Assembly (NCBI GenBank): GCA_034434695.1
Contig: DAOTYY010000041.1
Span: 1 to 44,811 of the forward strand
DNA from: DYEC01 sp034434695
GTDB lineage: Bacteria; Chloroflexota; Anaerolineae; Anaerolineales; Anaerolineaceae
DNA length: 44,811 bases
Direction of reading: 5' to 3'
Shown here: positions 8,399 to 15,631 of the stretch, in pieces
Position numbering within the stretch: position 1 is the first letter of the stretch
Layout: the number at the start of each line of letters is the position of its first letter
Made by a program: the position numbers and the translations under genes
Notes under the pieces: generated by a model
The model's database searches: none
What the model saw: the letters and a program-made list of their open reading frames with translations, nothing else
What the model was told of the DNA's origin: nothing

Positions 8399-8791
8399 AT
8401 GAGCAGGACGAAAAAATGGTCAGTAAGATTGAACTTGCGGCGCCTGTTGATGGTGGGCTTGCTGGTATTGTTTGGTTTGTTGATGATGGACCTGAACACG
8501 CGTCTGCAAGAGCTTTCTAGAGTGAGCGCCCAGCGTGACCTGGTCAAGACGCAGGTAGCCGCTCAGATTGCCACCATGCAGTATCTCAACACCCGGATTG
8601 CCTATGTGGGCTCGGATGAGTATGTTGAAGAGTGGGCACGTCAGGAAGCGCATATGGCGAGACCAGGCGATCATGTCATCGTGCCGCTTCCACCAGCGAA
8701 CGTTCAATCCACTCCAACGCCGTTGATTTTACCCACTGTTGAGCCAGCCAAACCTTGGGAAGTGTGGTGGGCTTTGTTCTTTGGTGAGTGA
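8399..8791 (+). CDS. septum formation initiator (FtsB/DivIC-like) protein
   Basis: A 130-residue bitopic membrane protein with the usual DivIC/FtsB layout: a short basic cytoplasmic end (about 1-17), one transmembrane helix (RLLMVGLLVLFGLLMMDL, about 16-33), a coiled coil (about 34-65) and the family segment YVGSDEYVEEWARQEAHMARPGDHV (contact region for FtsL/FtsQ-type partners). A Pro/Thr-rich tail follows. It would act in the divisome at midcell. I chose the ATG at 8399; an upstream in-frame start at 8249 lies inside the tRNA and crosses the terminator, so it is not credible. The ribosome site is weak. Confidence 0.82.
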   Translation: MSRTKKWSVRLNLRRLLMVGLLVLFGLLMMDLNTRLQELSRVSAQRDLVKTQVAAQIATMQYLNTRIAYVGSDEYVEEWARQEAHMARPGDHVIVPLPPANVQSTPTPLILPTVEPAKPWEVWWALFFGE

Positions 8792-8794
8792 GTG

Positions 8795-9238
8795 TTATTT
8801 GTGAGGGTTTCGGTATTTGACCAGTGTCAGTGTATTCCCCTGCCCAGAAAATTCGTAGTGCACCTCATCCATCCATTTGCGGATGAATAGCAATCCCAGA
8901 CCGTGATCTGTTCGTTCTTCCAGTGGGGCAGTGATGTCTGGCTCCGGGATTGCATTTGGATTAAAGGGACGTCCATCATCGCGCAGGATGATAGTCAGCG
9001 CTGTATCGTCTATCTGACAGGTGCATTCAATATTGCCAGTGAGGTGGTTCCCGTAGGCGTGTTCAATAATATTTGAGCAGGCTTCATCCACTGCTGCGTC
9101 AACGCGGTAAATTACGGTGCTATCCAAATCAGCCTGTGCAGCAGCCTGGCGGATGAACCGGCTGATAGATGCTAAACTTTCATAGCGGGCAGGAAAAACT
9201 GCCTTGTGAACAATAGGGGGCTTTCTAGAAACTTCCAA
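8795..9238 (-). CDS. RsbW/SpoIIAB-like serine kinase, anti-sigma type
   Basis: A GHKL-fold ATP-binding protein of 147 residues. The N box is VDEACSNIIEHAYG, the G1 region LRDDGRPFNP, and the G2-like loop HGLGLLFIRKWMDEVHY. Such proteins phosphorylate a STAS-domain antagonist and hold a sigma factor or other target when the antagonist is phosphorylated. Its reading frame overlaps the end of the upstream STAS gene by 14 bases, starting with TTG at 9238, which points to translational coupling and a fixed ratio. No sigma factor gene is nearby, so the target is unknown. Confidence 0.85.
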   Translation of the reverse strand: MEVSRKPPIVHKAVFPARYESLASISRFIRQAAAQADLDSTVIYRVDAAVDEACSNIIEHAYGNHLTGNIECTCQIDDTALTIILRDDGRPFNPNAIPEPDITAPLEERTDHGLGLLFIRKWMDEVHYEFSGQGNTLTLVKYRNPHK

Positions 9239-9560
9239 CGGCTGTCAGAACATCCTCGTAGATTTTGAATAGCGTAGTAAAGCCCGCCAGCTCTAGAGCA
9301 GAGAGGATGTTTTCTGGAACGCTTGCCAGCGCAACCTCGCCGCGGTTATATCGTTTGCAGAGTTTCTGCGTGTTGATCAATACCCGCAATCCGGCGCTGG
9401 AGATGAATTCCACCTGGCTGAGGTCAATGGCAATTTTGTATTGACCTTTTGCCATGATTTGATTGAGCGCTTCTGCAAACTGGGGAGCCGTGGCACTGTC
9501 AATCCGTCCGCTGGGTTTTACCAGGTCACAGTGCTTGTATTGTGCGCTGGTTATTTGCAT
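9225..9560 (-). CDS. STAS-domain anti-sigma factor antagonist (RsbV/SpoIIAA-like)
   Basis: A 111-residue single STAS domain. The hallmark loop IDLSQVEFISSAGLRVL (about 45-61) carries the serine pair Ser54/Ser55 where the partner kinase phosphorylates. In the family the dephosphorylated form releases the partner's target. It is the first gene of a two-gene unit with the RsbW-like kinase. The leader contains a perfect 6-bp hairpin (CAGGGC/GCCCTG, 9581-9597), and a TATAAT is present on this strand at 9614-9609, without a recognisable -35 box. Confidence 0.88.
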   Translation of the reverse strand: MQITSAQYKHCDLVKPSGRIDSATAPQFAEALNQIMAKGQYKIAIDLSQVEFISSAGLRVLINTQKLCKRYNRGEVALASVPENILSALELAGFTTLFKIYEDVLTAVGSF

Positions 9561-9614
9561 GAGATTCCTCCGCGAAAATTCAGGGCGAGCAGCCCTGCGA
9601 ATATTTTGATTATA

Positions 9615-9647
9615 CTGTGCTTTGCACGGCTTGCGCGCAAAGCACAG
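9615..9647. repeat. perfect 11-bp inverted repeat between ugd and the STAS gene
   Basis: CTGTGCTTTGC (9615-9625) and its exact reverse complement (9637-9647) flank an 11-base loop. It lies downstream of the UDP-glucose dehydrogenase gene and directly upstream of the TATAAT of the STAS gene. There is no T-run, so it may be a terminator-like hairpin or a binding site overlapping the promoter. Confidence 0.5.
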
Positions 9648-9702
9648 CGTGGGAAGACATGATTATGGAATGAAAAGGGTTTAATCAATTCATCGCGAAT
9701 AC

Positions 9703-11043
9703 TCACGTCTCCGGCTGATGATTGTTGATGTGATTGTCTGCACCGCGCCCAACGCCAAAATAGGTGAAACCTATGCTGCGCAATGGCTCTGGATTCCACA
9801 GGTTTCGACCATCCATGATGATCGGTTGCCGCATGAGCTGATAGATGCGCTCAAAATCAAGCTGTTTGAATTCATTCCATTCTGTTGCCAGCACCAGAGC
9901 ATCAGCGCCTTGAGCTACTTCATAAGGGGTTTCGCACAGCTTCACCCGCTTGAGAACCTGTCTGGCATTTTCCATAGCTTGAGGATCATACGCCTGTATG
10001 ATAGCGCCCTCATTTTGCAAAAGATGGATCAGGTCAATGGCAGGCGCTTCGCGAATGTCGTCTGTGTTGGGTTTGAAGGACAATCCCAGAATACCGATAA
10101 TTTTTTCATCCAGATTATTAAGCGCCTTCCGTAGTTTATAGACAACACGGCGGCGCTGGTTTCGATTGATCTCCATCACTGCCTGCAAGAGCTGAGGTTG
10201 CGTGCCATGCAGAACCGCCATGTGTGCCAGAGCTTTAACATCTTTTGGAAAACAACTGCCGCCCCAGCCCAGCCCGGCATCCAGAAAAGCCGGTCCAATT
10301 CGTTTGTCATACCCCATGCCAAGCGCAACTTCCTGTACGTCCGCTCCCAGCTCCTCGCAGATATTAGCTATCTCGTTAATAAATGAGATGCGGGTGGCAA
10401 GAAAAGCGTTAGAGGCGTATTTGATCATCTCGGCGGTACGCAGGTCGGTGATGAGAATCGGGCAACGCAGGCTGACATACAGTTCTGCCACCTTGCTTGC
10501 TGCCTGGCGGTCGGTGGAGCCAAGGACAATGCGGTCGGGATACATGAAATCGTTAATCGCCGACCCTTCGCGCAGGAATTCAGGATTAGAGACCACGCTG
10601 AACTGTAAAAGCGGTCTGGTGCCGTTGCGTCGCCTGCGGATGATGTCGGTTATCCAGTCGCCAGTACCAACGGGTACGGTGGATTTATTGACAATAATGA
10701 GGTATCCTTTGGCAATGTCGGCGATCGCTTCAGCCGCCATGCGCACATACTGCAAATCTGCTTCGCCATCAACACCGGAAGGGGTGCCAACAGCGATGAA
10801 AGCAAACTCTGCACCGTCCAGTGCCTGTCGGTAGTCGGTAGTGAAGGCAAGACGTCTAGCGCGCACATTTTGTGACACTAACTGTTCCAATCCGGGTTCG
10901 TAGATGGGCATGATGCCTTGCTTGAGCCGTTCGATACGAGTTTGGTCTACATCTAAACAGGTAACTTCGTTTCCAAGATCGGCAAAGCAAACACCTGTTA
11001 CCAGCCCTACATAACCGGTGCCAATCACGCAAATCTTGCTCAT
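9703..11043 (-). CDS. ugd: UDP-glucose 6-dehydrogenase
   Basis: Oxidises UDP-glucose to UDP-glucuronate with two NAD+, supplying sugars for cell-surface glycans. The 446 residues show the Rossmann start ICVIGTGYVGLVTGVCFADLG (about 4-24), the central helix region EMIKYASNAFLATRISFINEIANI, the catalytic cysteine in GWGGSCFPKD, and the C-terminal UDP-binding domain with GLSFKPNTDDIREAP. Length and order are typical. ATG at 11043. It stands alone; the 272 bases upstream to folD hold no clear gene. GDP-mannose or UDP-ManNAc dehydrogenases are related alternatives, but the overall pattern fits the UDP-glucose enzyme best. Confidence 0.92.
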   Translation of the reverse strand: MSKICVIGTGYVGLVTGVCFADLGNEVTCLDVDQTRIERLKQGIMPIYEPGLEQLVSQNVRARRLAFTTDYRQALDGAEFAFIAVGTPSGVDGEADLQYVRMAAEAIADIAKGYLIIVNKSTVPVGTGDWITDIIRRRRNGTRPLLQFSVVSNPEFLREGSAINDFMYPDRIVLGSTDRQAASKVAELYVSLRCPILITDLRTAEMIKYASNAFLATRISFINEIANICEELGADVQEVALGMGYDKRIGPAFLDAGLGWGGSCFPKDVKALAHMAVLHGTQPQLLQAVMEINRNQRRRVVYKLRKALNNLDEKIIGILGLSFKPNTDDIREAPAIDLIHLLQNEGAIIQAYDPQAMENARQVLKRVKLCETPYEVAQGADALVLATEWNEFKQLDFERIYQLMRQPIIMDGRNLWNPEPLRSIGFTYFGVGRGADNHINNHQPET

Positions 11044-11315
11044 ACGTCTTTTTCTCCTTGGTGAAGTGGATAGTTGTCCCTCTGGTAATGTTAAACTTCC
11101 TGCAGGTAATTTGATTGTAACGCTTTTGTAAGGTTTTTGGAACTATTCAACCTGTCAGGAAGCCCATTTTTTCTATTGCAGTTTAACAACAATTGTTTTG
11201 CTTTCAACAGGATGACCAAGCACGGGTAGAAATCAATGTACTGGAGTATAATCTATACCAGATGAATAGAAAAGGACATGCTCTCTAAAATTACGGAAAC
11301 GAAAGGGATTAAGCA

Positions 11316-12200
11316 ATGACGGCACAAATTCTCGATGGCAAAGCAGTAGCTGAACAGGTGCGTAAGCAAGTTGCAGAAGCAGTTGCGGCGCGTGTGGCGG
11401 CGGGAAAACCCCGGCCCGGTCTGGCAACCGTACTGGTTGGCGATAATCCTGCTTCCCAGGTCTATGTAAGTTCTAAACAGAAAGCCTGTGCAGAGGTTGG
11501 CATTGAGTCTTTTGGGCATAAACTACCGGCGACTGCTACACAAGAAGAAGTGGAAAACCTGGTGCGCAACCTGAATGAAGATCCGCGCGTGAATGGCATT
11601 CTGGTGCAACTTCCTTTGCCTTCCCATCTGATTGAGGAAGATGTGTTGAAAGCAATCAGCATTGAGAAGGATGTGGATGGTTTTCACCCGATGAATATTG
11701 GCAGATTGGCTCAAAAAGGGCGCGATCCCTTGTTCATACCCTGCACACCCGCAGGGGTAATGTATTTGCTTGAGCAGACATTGCCAAAACTGGAGGGATT
11801 GAATGCAGTGGTGCTGGGACGTTCAAATATCGTTGGAATGCCTGTAGCATTATTGTTGGTGCGGGCAAATGCTACTGTCACAATTTGCCATTCGCGCACC
11901 AAAGACCTGCCATCTGTGGTGCGTCAGGCGGATGTGCTGGTCGCTGCGGTGGGTAAAGCGGAAATGGTGCGCGGCGATTGGGTCAAACCAGGGGCGGTAG
12001 TTGTGGATGTTGGCATTAATCGTGTGGATGATCCCGGCAAACCGAAAGGTTATCGGTTGGTTGGTGATGTAGCGTATGATGAGGTTGCCCAAGTTGCTTC
12101 ATGGATTACGCCGGTGCCGGGTGGCGTTGGACCGATGACCATTGCAATGTTGTTGCAGAATACCCTGCGCGCGGCTGAGTTGGCAGACAGCAAAATGTGA
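11316..12200 (+). CDS. folD: methylene-THF dehydrogenase / methenyl-THF cyclohydrolase
   Basis: A bifunctional folate enzyme joining the methylene-, methenyl- and formyl-tetrahydrofolate pools. The 294 residues include YVSSKQKACAEVGI with Tyr50 and the catalytic Lys54, GILVQLPLP, KDVDGFHPMN, the nucleotide-binding loop VVLGRSNIVGMPVA and PVPGGVGPMTIAML. Upstream, TATAAT at 11247-11252 is a good -10 box but lacks a matching -35. It is the first gene of the long plus-strand run and is separated from the amidohydrolase by a 115-base gap with strong dyad symmetry. Formyl-THF feeds purine synthesis and can arise during purine breakdown, but folD is also a general housekeeping gene. Confidence 0.95.
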   Translation: MTAQILDGKAVAEQVRKQVAEAVAARVAAGKPRPGLATVLVGDNPASQVYVSSKQKACAEVGIESFGHKLPATATQEEVENLVRNLNEDPRVNGILVQLPLPSHLIEEDVLKAISIEKDVDGFHPMNIGRLAQKGRDPLFIPCTPAGVMYLLEQTLPKLEGLNAVVLGRSNIVGMPVALLLVRANATVTICHSRTKDLPSVVRQADVLVAAVGKAEMVRGDWVKPGAVVVDVGINRVDDPGKPKGYRLVGDVAYDEVAQVASWITPVPGGVGPMTIAMLLQNTLRAAELADSKM

Positions 12201-12230
12201 CAAATGTCATATTGTCTGACAATTGACATT
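12198..12230. promoter_or_regulatory. overlapping dyads before the amidohydrolase gene
   Basis: Three nested symmetries occupy 33 bases: TGACA-AA-TGTCA (12198-12209), ATTGTC-T-GACAAT (12211-12223) and an outer AATGTCA/TGACATT pair (12203-12209, 12224-12230). They start in the folD stop and end about 86 bases before the next start codon. This could be a regulator's operator (the GntR gene two genes along is a candidate) or an AT-rich terminator of folD, since TTTT follows at 12229-12232. Confidence 0.45.
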
Positions 12231-12315
12231 TTGGGCAAAAGTGGTTAAACTCAGTCTGTAAGTTGAGGACAGTTTGCTGAATATCTTTGTTCAGAGAAAT
12301 GGACACTTTTGCCCG

Positions 12316-13701
12316 ATGACCACTTTTCTCATTCGACATGCAACCGTCCTGGTGACGATGGATGACCGGCGTCGGGAGATTCCTGATGGCGGTCTTTTTT
12401 TGCGAGATGGTTTCATTGAAAAGGTGGGTGCCACTGCCGACCTGCCCGCTGACGCCGATGAGGTTTTGGACTTAAGTGGTTATGTCGTGTTGCCGGGTTT
12501 GGTCAATACCCATCATCACTTCTATCAGACGCTGACCAGGGCGGTGCCTGCTGCGCAGGATGCCAATCTATTCAACTGGCTCAAGACGTTATACCCCATC
12601 TGGGCGCGTATGACACCCGAAGATATTTTTGTCTCAACCCAGACAGCGCTGGCGGAGCTGGCGCTGTCTGGGTGTACGACAGCTTCCGATCATCTGTATC
12701 TTTTTCCGAATGGTTCGAAACTGGATGATGAAATTGCGGCTGCGCAGCAGGTCGGCTTACGCTTACATGCTTCGCGCGGTTCGATGAGCCTAGGTGAGAG
12801 CAAGGGCGGTTTGCCCCCGGATAGCGTCGTTGAGGATGAAGATGCTATTCTGAAAGACAGCTTACGGTTGATTGAACGCTACCATGATCCAAACCCTGGT
12901 GCGATGGTGCGTATTGTTCTGGCGCCCTGTTCACCTTTCAGCGTCAGTCAAGATTTGATGCGGCAAAGTGCTTCGCTGGCGCGCCAGTATGGTGTGCATT
13001 TGCATACTCATCTGGCTGAGACTCAAGATGAAGAAGCTTTTTGTCAGCAGATGTTTGGTTATCGTCCAGTAGAGTACATGCAAACGGTGGATTGGATCGG
13101 CAACGATGTCTGGTTTGCTCATTCGGTGCATATCAATCAACAAGAGGTAAATCTTTTTGCTCATCATGGCTGCGGCGTGGCGCACTGTCCCAGTTCAAAT
13201 ATGCGGCTTGCCTCAGGCATTGCGCCCATTTGGGAGTATTTGCAGGCTGGTGTGAAGGTTGGGCTAGGGGTAGATGGTTCTGCCAGCAATGACAGCTCGC
13301 ACATGCTGGCTGAAGCGCGGCAGGCGTTGCTGCTGGCACGCTTGCGTTCTGGATTACTGGGTGCTTCTCTCTCCGGAGCGGATGCGCCGCCGTTGCTGAC
13401 TGCCCGTCAGGCATTGGAGCTTGCTACTCGCGGCGGGGCGTCTGTTCTGGGACGGTCGGATATTGGTGAACTTTCGCCTGGAAAATGTGCCGATTGGATA
13501 GCGGTTAACCTTAACCGTCTGGATTATGCCGGTGCATTGCACGATCCGGTTGCGGCCCTGGTGTTTTGTGCTTCGCTGCGCGTGGATTACAGTATGGTTG
13601 GCGGGCGGCTGATTGTGAAGGAAGGTCAACTGGTAACGCTGGACGTGGAAAAGCTGGTTGATCGGCACAACCGGGCTGCCCGCCGTTTGCTGGCTGGCTA
13701 G
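12316..13701 (+). CDS. 8-oxoguanine deaminase / SsnA-type amidohydrolase
   Basis: A metal-dependent deaminase of the amidohydrolase superfamily, 461 residues. The N-terminal metal motif is NTHHHFYQTLTRA (His66, His68), followed by DANLFNWLKTLYPIWA and RGSMSLGESKGGLPPDSVVE, a stretch I associate with 8-oxoguanine deaminases. HTHLAETQDE, FAHSVHINQQE and the catalytic aspartate in GVDGSASNDSS complete the site. The predicted reaction is 8-oxoguanine to urate plus ammonia; guanine-deaminase, SsnA or triazine-hydrolase activity is the alternative. ATG at 12316 has only a weak ribosome site; a TTG at 12274 would add 14 residues. It opens the purine block, followed by its likely regulator. Confidence 0.85.
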   Translation: MTTFLIRHATVLVTMDDRRREIPDGGLFLRDGFIEKVGATADLPADADEVLDLSGYVVLPGLVNTHHHFYQTLTRAVPAAQDANLFNWLKTLYPIWARMTPEDIFVSTQTALAELALSGCTTASDHLYLFPNGSKLDDEIAAAQQVGLRLHASRGSMSLGESKGGLPPDSVVEDEDAILKDSLRLIERYHDPNPGAMVRIVLAPCSPFSVSQDLMRQSASLARQYGVHLHTHLAETQDEEAFCQQMFGYRPVEYMQTVDWIGNDVWFAHSVHINQQEVNLFAHHGCGVAHCPSSNMRLASGIAPIWEYLQAGVKVGLGVDGSASNDSSHMLAEARQALLLARLRSGLLGASLSGADAPPLLTARQALELATRGGASVLGRSDIGELSPGKCADWIAVNLNRLDYAGALHDPVAALVFCASLRVDYSMVGGRLIVKEGQLVTLDVEKLVDRHNRAARRLLAG

Positions 13702-13747
13702 CGGATCATTCCTGCCAATGTCAAGGCTTTGAGAGGTGACTTCAGAT

Positions 13748-14521
13748 ATGGGTTACAAACGAAACGATGGTGAATACGTGCAGCCTTTTCAACGTTTGCA
13801 AGTTCAATTGGCTAACCTGATCAATAGTACTGCGGCGGGTGAGCGTCTTCCTTCTGAACCGGAACTGGCAAAACAATTAGGTGTTTCCCGCGCTACCTTG
13901 CGCGAAGCCATGCGTGCCTTTGAAGGACAGGGATTGATCCGCCGCCGTCAGGGTGTGGGAACGTTTGTTGTGGGACATCCACAAATTATTGAGACCGGTT
14001 TGGAAGTGCTCGAAAGTATTGAGAGCCTGGCAAAGAAGATCAATCTGCCTGTAACGATGGGCGCACTGAATATCACCCAGGTTGCTGCAAACGCTCAACA
14101 GGCAGAGGCTTTGCAGGTGGCGGAAGGCACGCCGTTGGTGCAGGTTTCGCGTGTGATACAGGCACAAGGGCGTCCGGTGGCGTACCTGATTGATGTTTTG
14201 CCGGAAGATGTCTTAACACCCACTGATTTGAGAGAAGGATTCACTGGTTCGGTGCTGGATTTTCTGTTGCGCCGCGGCAATCTCCCTCTGACTCAGTCAC
14301 TTACGGAGATAAGGGCTGTTCCGGCGCCATCCGATGTCGCTCGCGCATTGGAAGTTCAACGGGGGGATGTGCTATTGGTGTTTGTAGCACGTCTGTTTGC
14401 TGCCGGCGGTCAGGTGGTGGATTTCTCTCATAGTTATTTCCTGCCGGGATATTTTAAGTTCCACATTGTGCGCAGTGTAGTTGCTGAGCATGCTGTAGCT
14501 CTGGATCATTCTTCTGGGTGA
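13748..14521 (+). CDS. GntR/HutC-family transcriptional regulator with UTRA domain
   Basis: A 257-residue repressor-type protein. The N-terminal winged helix (about 10-75) shows GERLPSEPELAKQLGVSRATLREAMRAF and GLIRRRQGVGTFV; the C-terminal UTRA effector domain (about 95-250) shows EGTPLVQVSRVIQAQGRPVAYLIDVLP. HutC-type UTRA domains bind small metabolites and release the DNA. From its place between the amidohydrolase and carbamoyltransferase genes I infer that it senses a purine-breakdown intermediate and controls this run. GAGAGGTG (13731-13738) gives good spacing to ATG 13748; a GTG at 13736 lies inside that ribosome site. Confidence 0.88.
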   Translation: MGYKRNDGEYVQPFQRLQVQLANLINSTAAGERLPSEPELAKQLGVSRATLREAMRAFEGQGLIRRRQGVGTFVVGHPQIIETGLEVLESIESLAKKINLPVTMGALNITQVAANAQQAEALQVAEGTPLVQVSRVIQAQGRPVAYLIDVLPEDVLTPTDLREGFTGSVLDFLLRRGNLPLTQSLTEIRAVPAPSDVARALEVQRGDVLLVFVARLFAAGGQVVDFSHSYFLPGYFKFHIVRSVVAEHAVALDHSSG

Positions 14522-14522
14522 T

Positions 14523-14573
14523 ACAGGCTTGTTGCCTGTGTTCAACACAATTTAGATGTTCACTGAGATGAAC
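14523..14573. promoter_or_regulatory. hairpin and GTTCA/TGAAC dyad before the carbamoyltransferase
   Basis: ACAGGC-TTGTT-GCCTGT (14523-14539) directly follows the regulator stop codon and may be a weak terminator. GTTCA-N6-TGAAC (14558-14573), set among further TTCA repeats, could be an operator in front of the ATCase-like gene, 38 bases ahead of its start. Confidence 0.3.
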
Positions 14574-14611
14574 TGTTCAATCAAAATCATATCATCAGGA
14601 GGTATGTAACA

Positions 14612-15562
14612 ATGCGTAGTTTTATGGGTCGTGATATCCTTTCCCTAAAGGATTTCGAGCGCCATGAGTTCTTCCATGTCTTTGATGTTGCCATGCAGAT
14701 GGAACCCATCGCTCGCAGTCGCCGCAACACCGATTTGTTGAAGGACAAGACCTTGGTGACGGCTTTCTATCAGCCGAGCACCCGTACTCGTCTGGCGCAC
14801 GAAGCTGCTATGCACCGCCTCGGCGGTCATGTAACTGGTTTCGCAGACGCCAAGATGACTCGCGCTGGCGACTGGTATCAGGAATCGATCAAGGATACTG
14901 TGAAGATGCTGGAATTCTACGGTGATGTGATCGTCATGCGTCACTTCCAGCAAGGTGCGCCGCACGAAGCGGCAAAGTGGGCTTCAGTACCGATCATCAA
15001 TGGCGGTGATGGCTGGGGCGAGCACCCGACTCAGATTTTGACTGATCTCTATACGGTCTTGCGTGAGAAGGGGCGCATTGACGGGTTGAAGTGGCTGGCA
15101 GTGGGCGATATGCGGATGCGCACCATGCACTCGCTGGCATATGCTCTGACCCAATTTGACTGCCCAATCACTTTTGTTGCACCGCCGGAGATGTCGTTAC
15201 TGCCTGAATTCAAAGCAGAGCTGAAGCAATACAGCCTCAATTTCCGCGAAGCGGAGCATGTAGAACAGGCAATCGCCGATGCGGATGTCATTCTAGTCGA
15301 GCCTGTTGTGCAACCAGATTACACCAAAGCGCGTCAGGAAGCGGGCGAGCATGGCGAAACCCCTGCTAATTACAAGATCACTCGCGAACTGCTCGAAAAG
15401 AAAGCCAAGCCGGATGCGATCCTGCTGCACTCACTTCCGCGCATGGATGAAATCCCGACTGATGTGGACATCACTCGCTGGTCACGCTACTGGCAGGAAG
15501 CCTTCAATGGCGTTGTGATGCGCATGGCTCTGCTGGCGTTGGTTTTAGGTGCCATGGAGTAG
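14612..15562 (+). CDS. aspartate-carbamoyltransferase-like protein, altered substrate site
   Basis: A 316-residue carbamoyltransferase closest to PyrB. Carbamoyl-phosphate residues are kept: STRTR (56-60), Arg110 in VMRH, His138 and Gln141 in HPTQ, Arg170 in GDMRMRTMHSL, and HSLPR (273-277; usually HPLPR). Two aspartate-binding elements look different from E. coli PyrB as I recall it: the 80s loop (usually LGKKGET) reads TRAGDWYQES (83-92) without the lysine, and the TRVQ segment with the key arginine reads EPVVQ (230-234). It therefore probably carbamoylates, or decarbamoylates, something other than aspartate. AGGAGG lies 9 bases before the ATG. The setting among carbamate kinase, YgeW and deaminases favours a catabolic role over pyrimidine synthesis. 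Confidence 0.82.
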   Translation: MRSFMGRDILSLKDFERHEFFHVFDVAMQMEPIARSRRNTDLLKDKTLVTAFYQPSTRTRLAHEAAMHRLGGHVTGFADAKMTRAGDWYQESIKDTVKMLEFYGDVIVMRHFQQGAPHEAAKWASVPIINGGDGWGEHPTQILTDLYTVLREKGRIDGLKWLAVGDMRMRTMHSLAYALTQFDCPITFVAPPEMSLLPEFKAELKQYSLNFREAEHVEQAIADADVILVEPVVQPDYTKARQEAGEHGETPANYKITRELLEKKAKPDAILLHSLPRMDEIPTDVDITRWSRYWQEAFNGVVMRMALLALVLGAME

Positions 15563-15587
15563 ATTTTCATCGTAAAAACAAAACGAA

Positions 15588-15620
15588 CAGGGAACGGGGC
15601 AAACAACCCCCGTTCCCTGG
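15588..15620. terminator. perfect 12-bp hairpin after the carbamoyltransferase
   Basis: CAGGGAACGGGG (15588-15599) and its exact complement (15609-15620) around a 9-base loop lie 25 bases after one stop and 12 bases before the next start. There is no T-run on the plus strand; it may damp transcription or protect the upstream messenger 3' end. Confidence 0.5.
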
Positions 15621-15631
15621 ATTGAGGTAAC

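Noticed and set aside
11316..12200. folD as a dedicated member of the purine operon
   Set aside because: It is universal housekeeping and separated by a dyad-rich gap; co-regulation is possible but unsupported.
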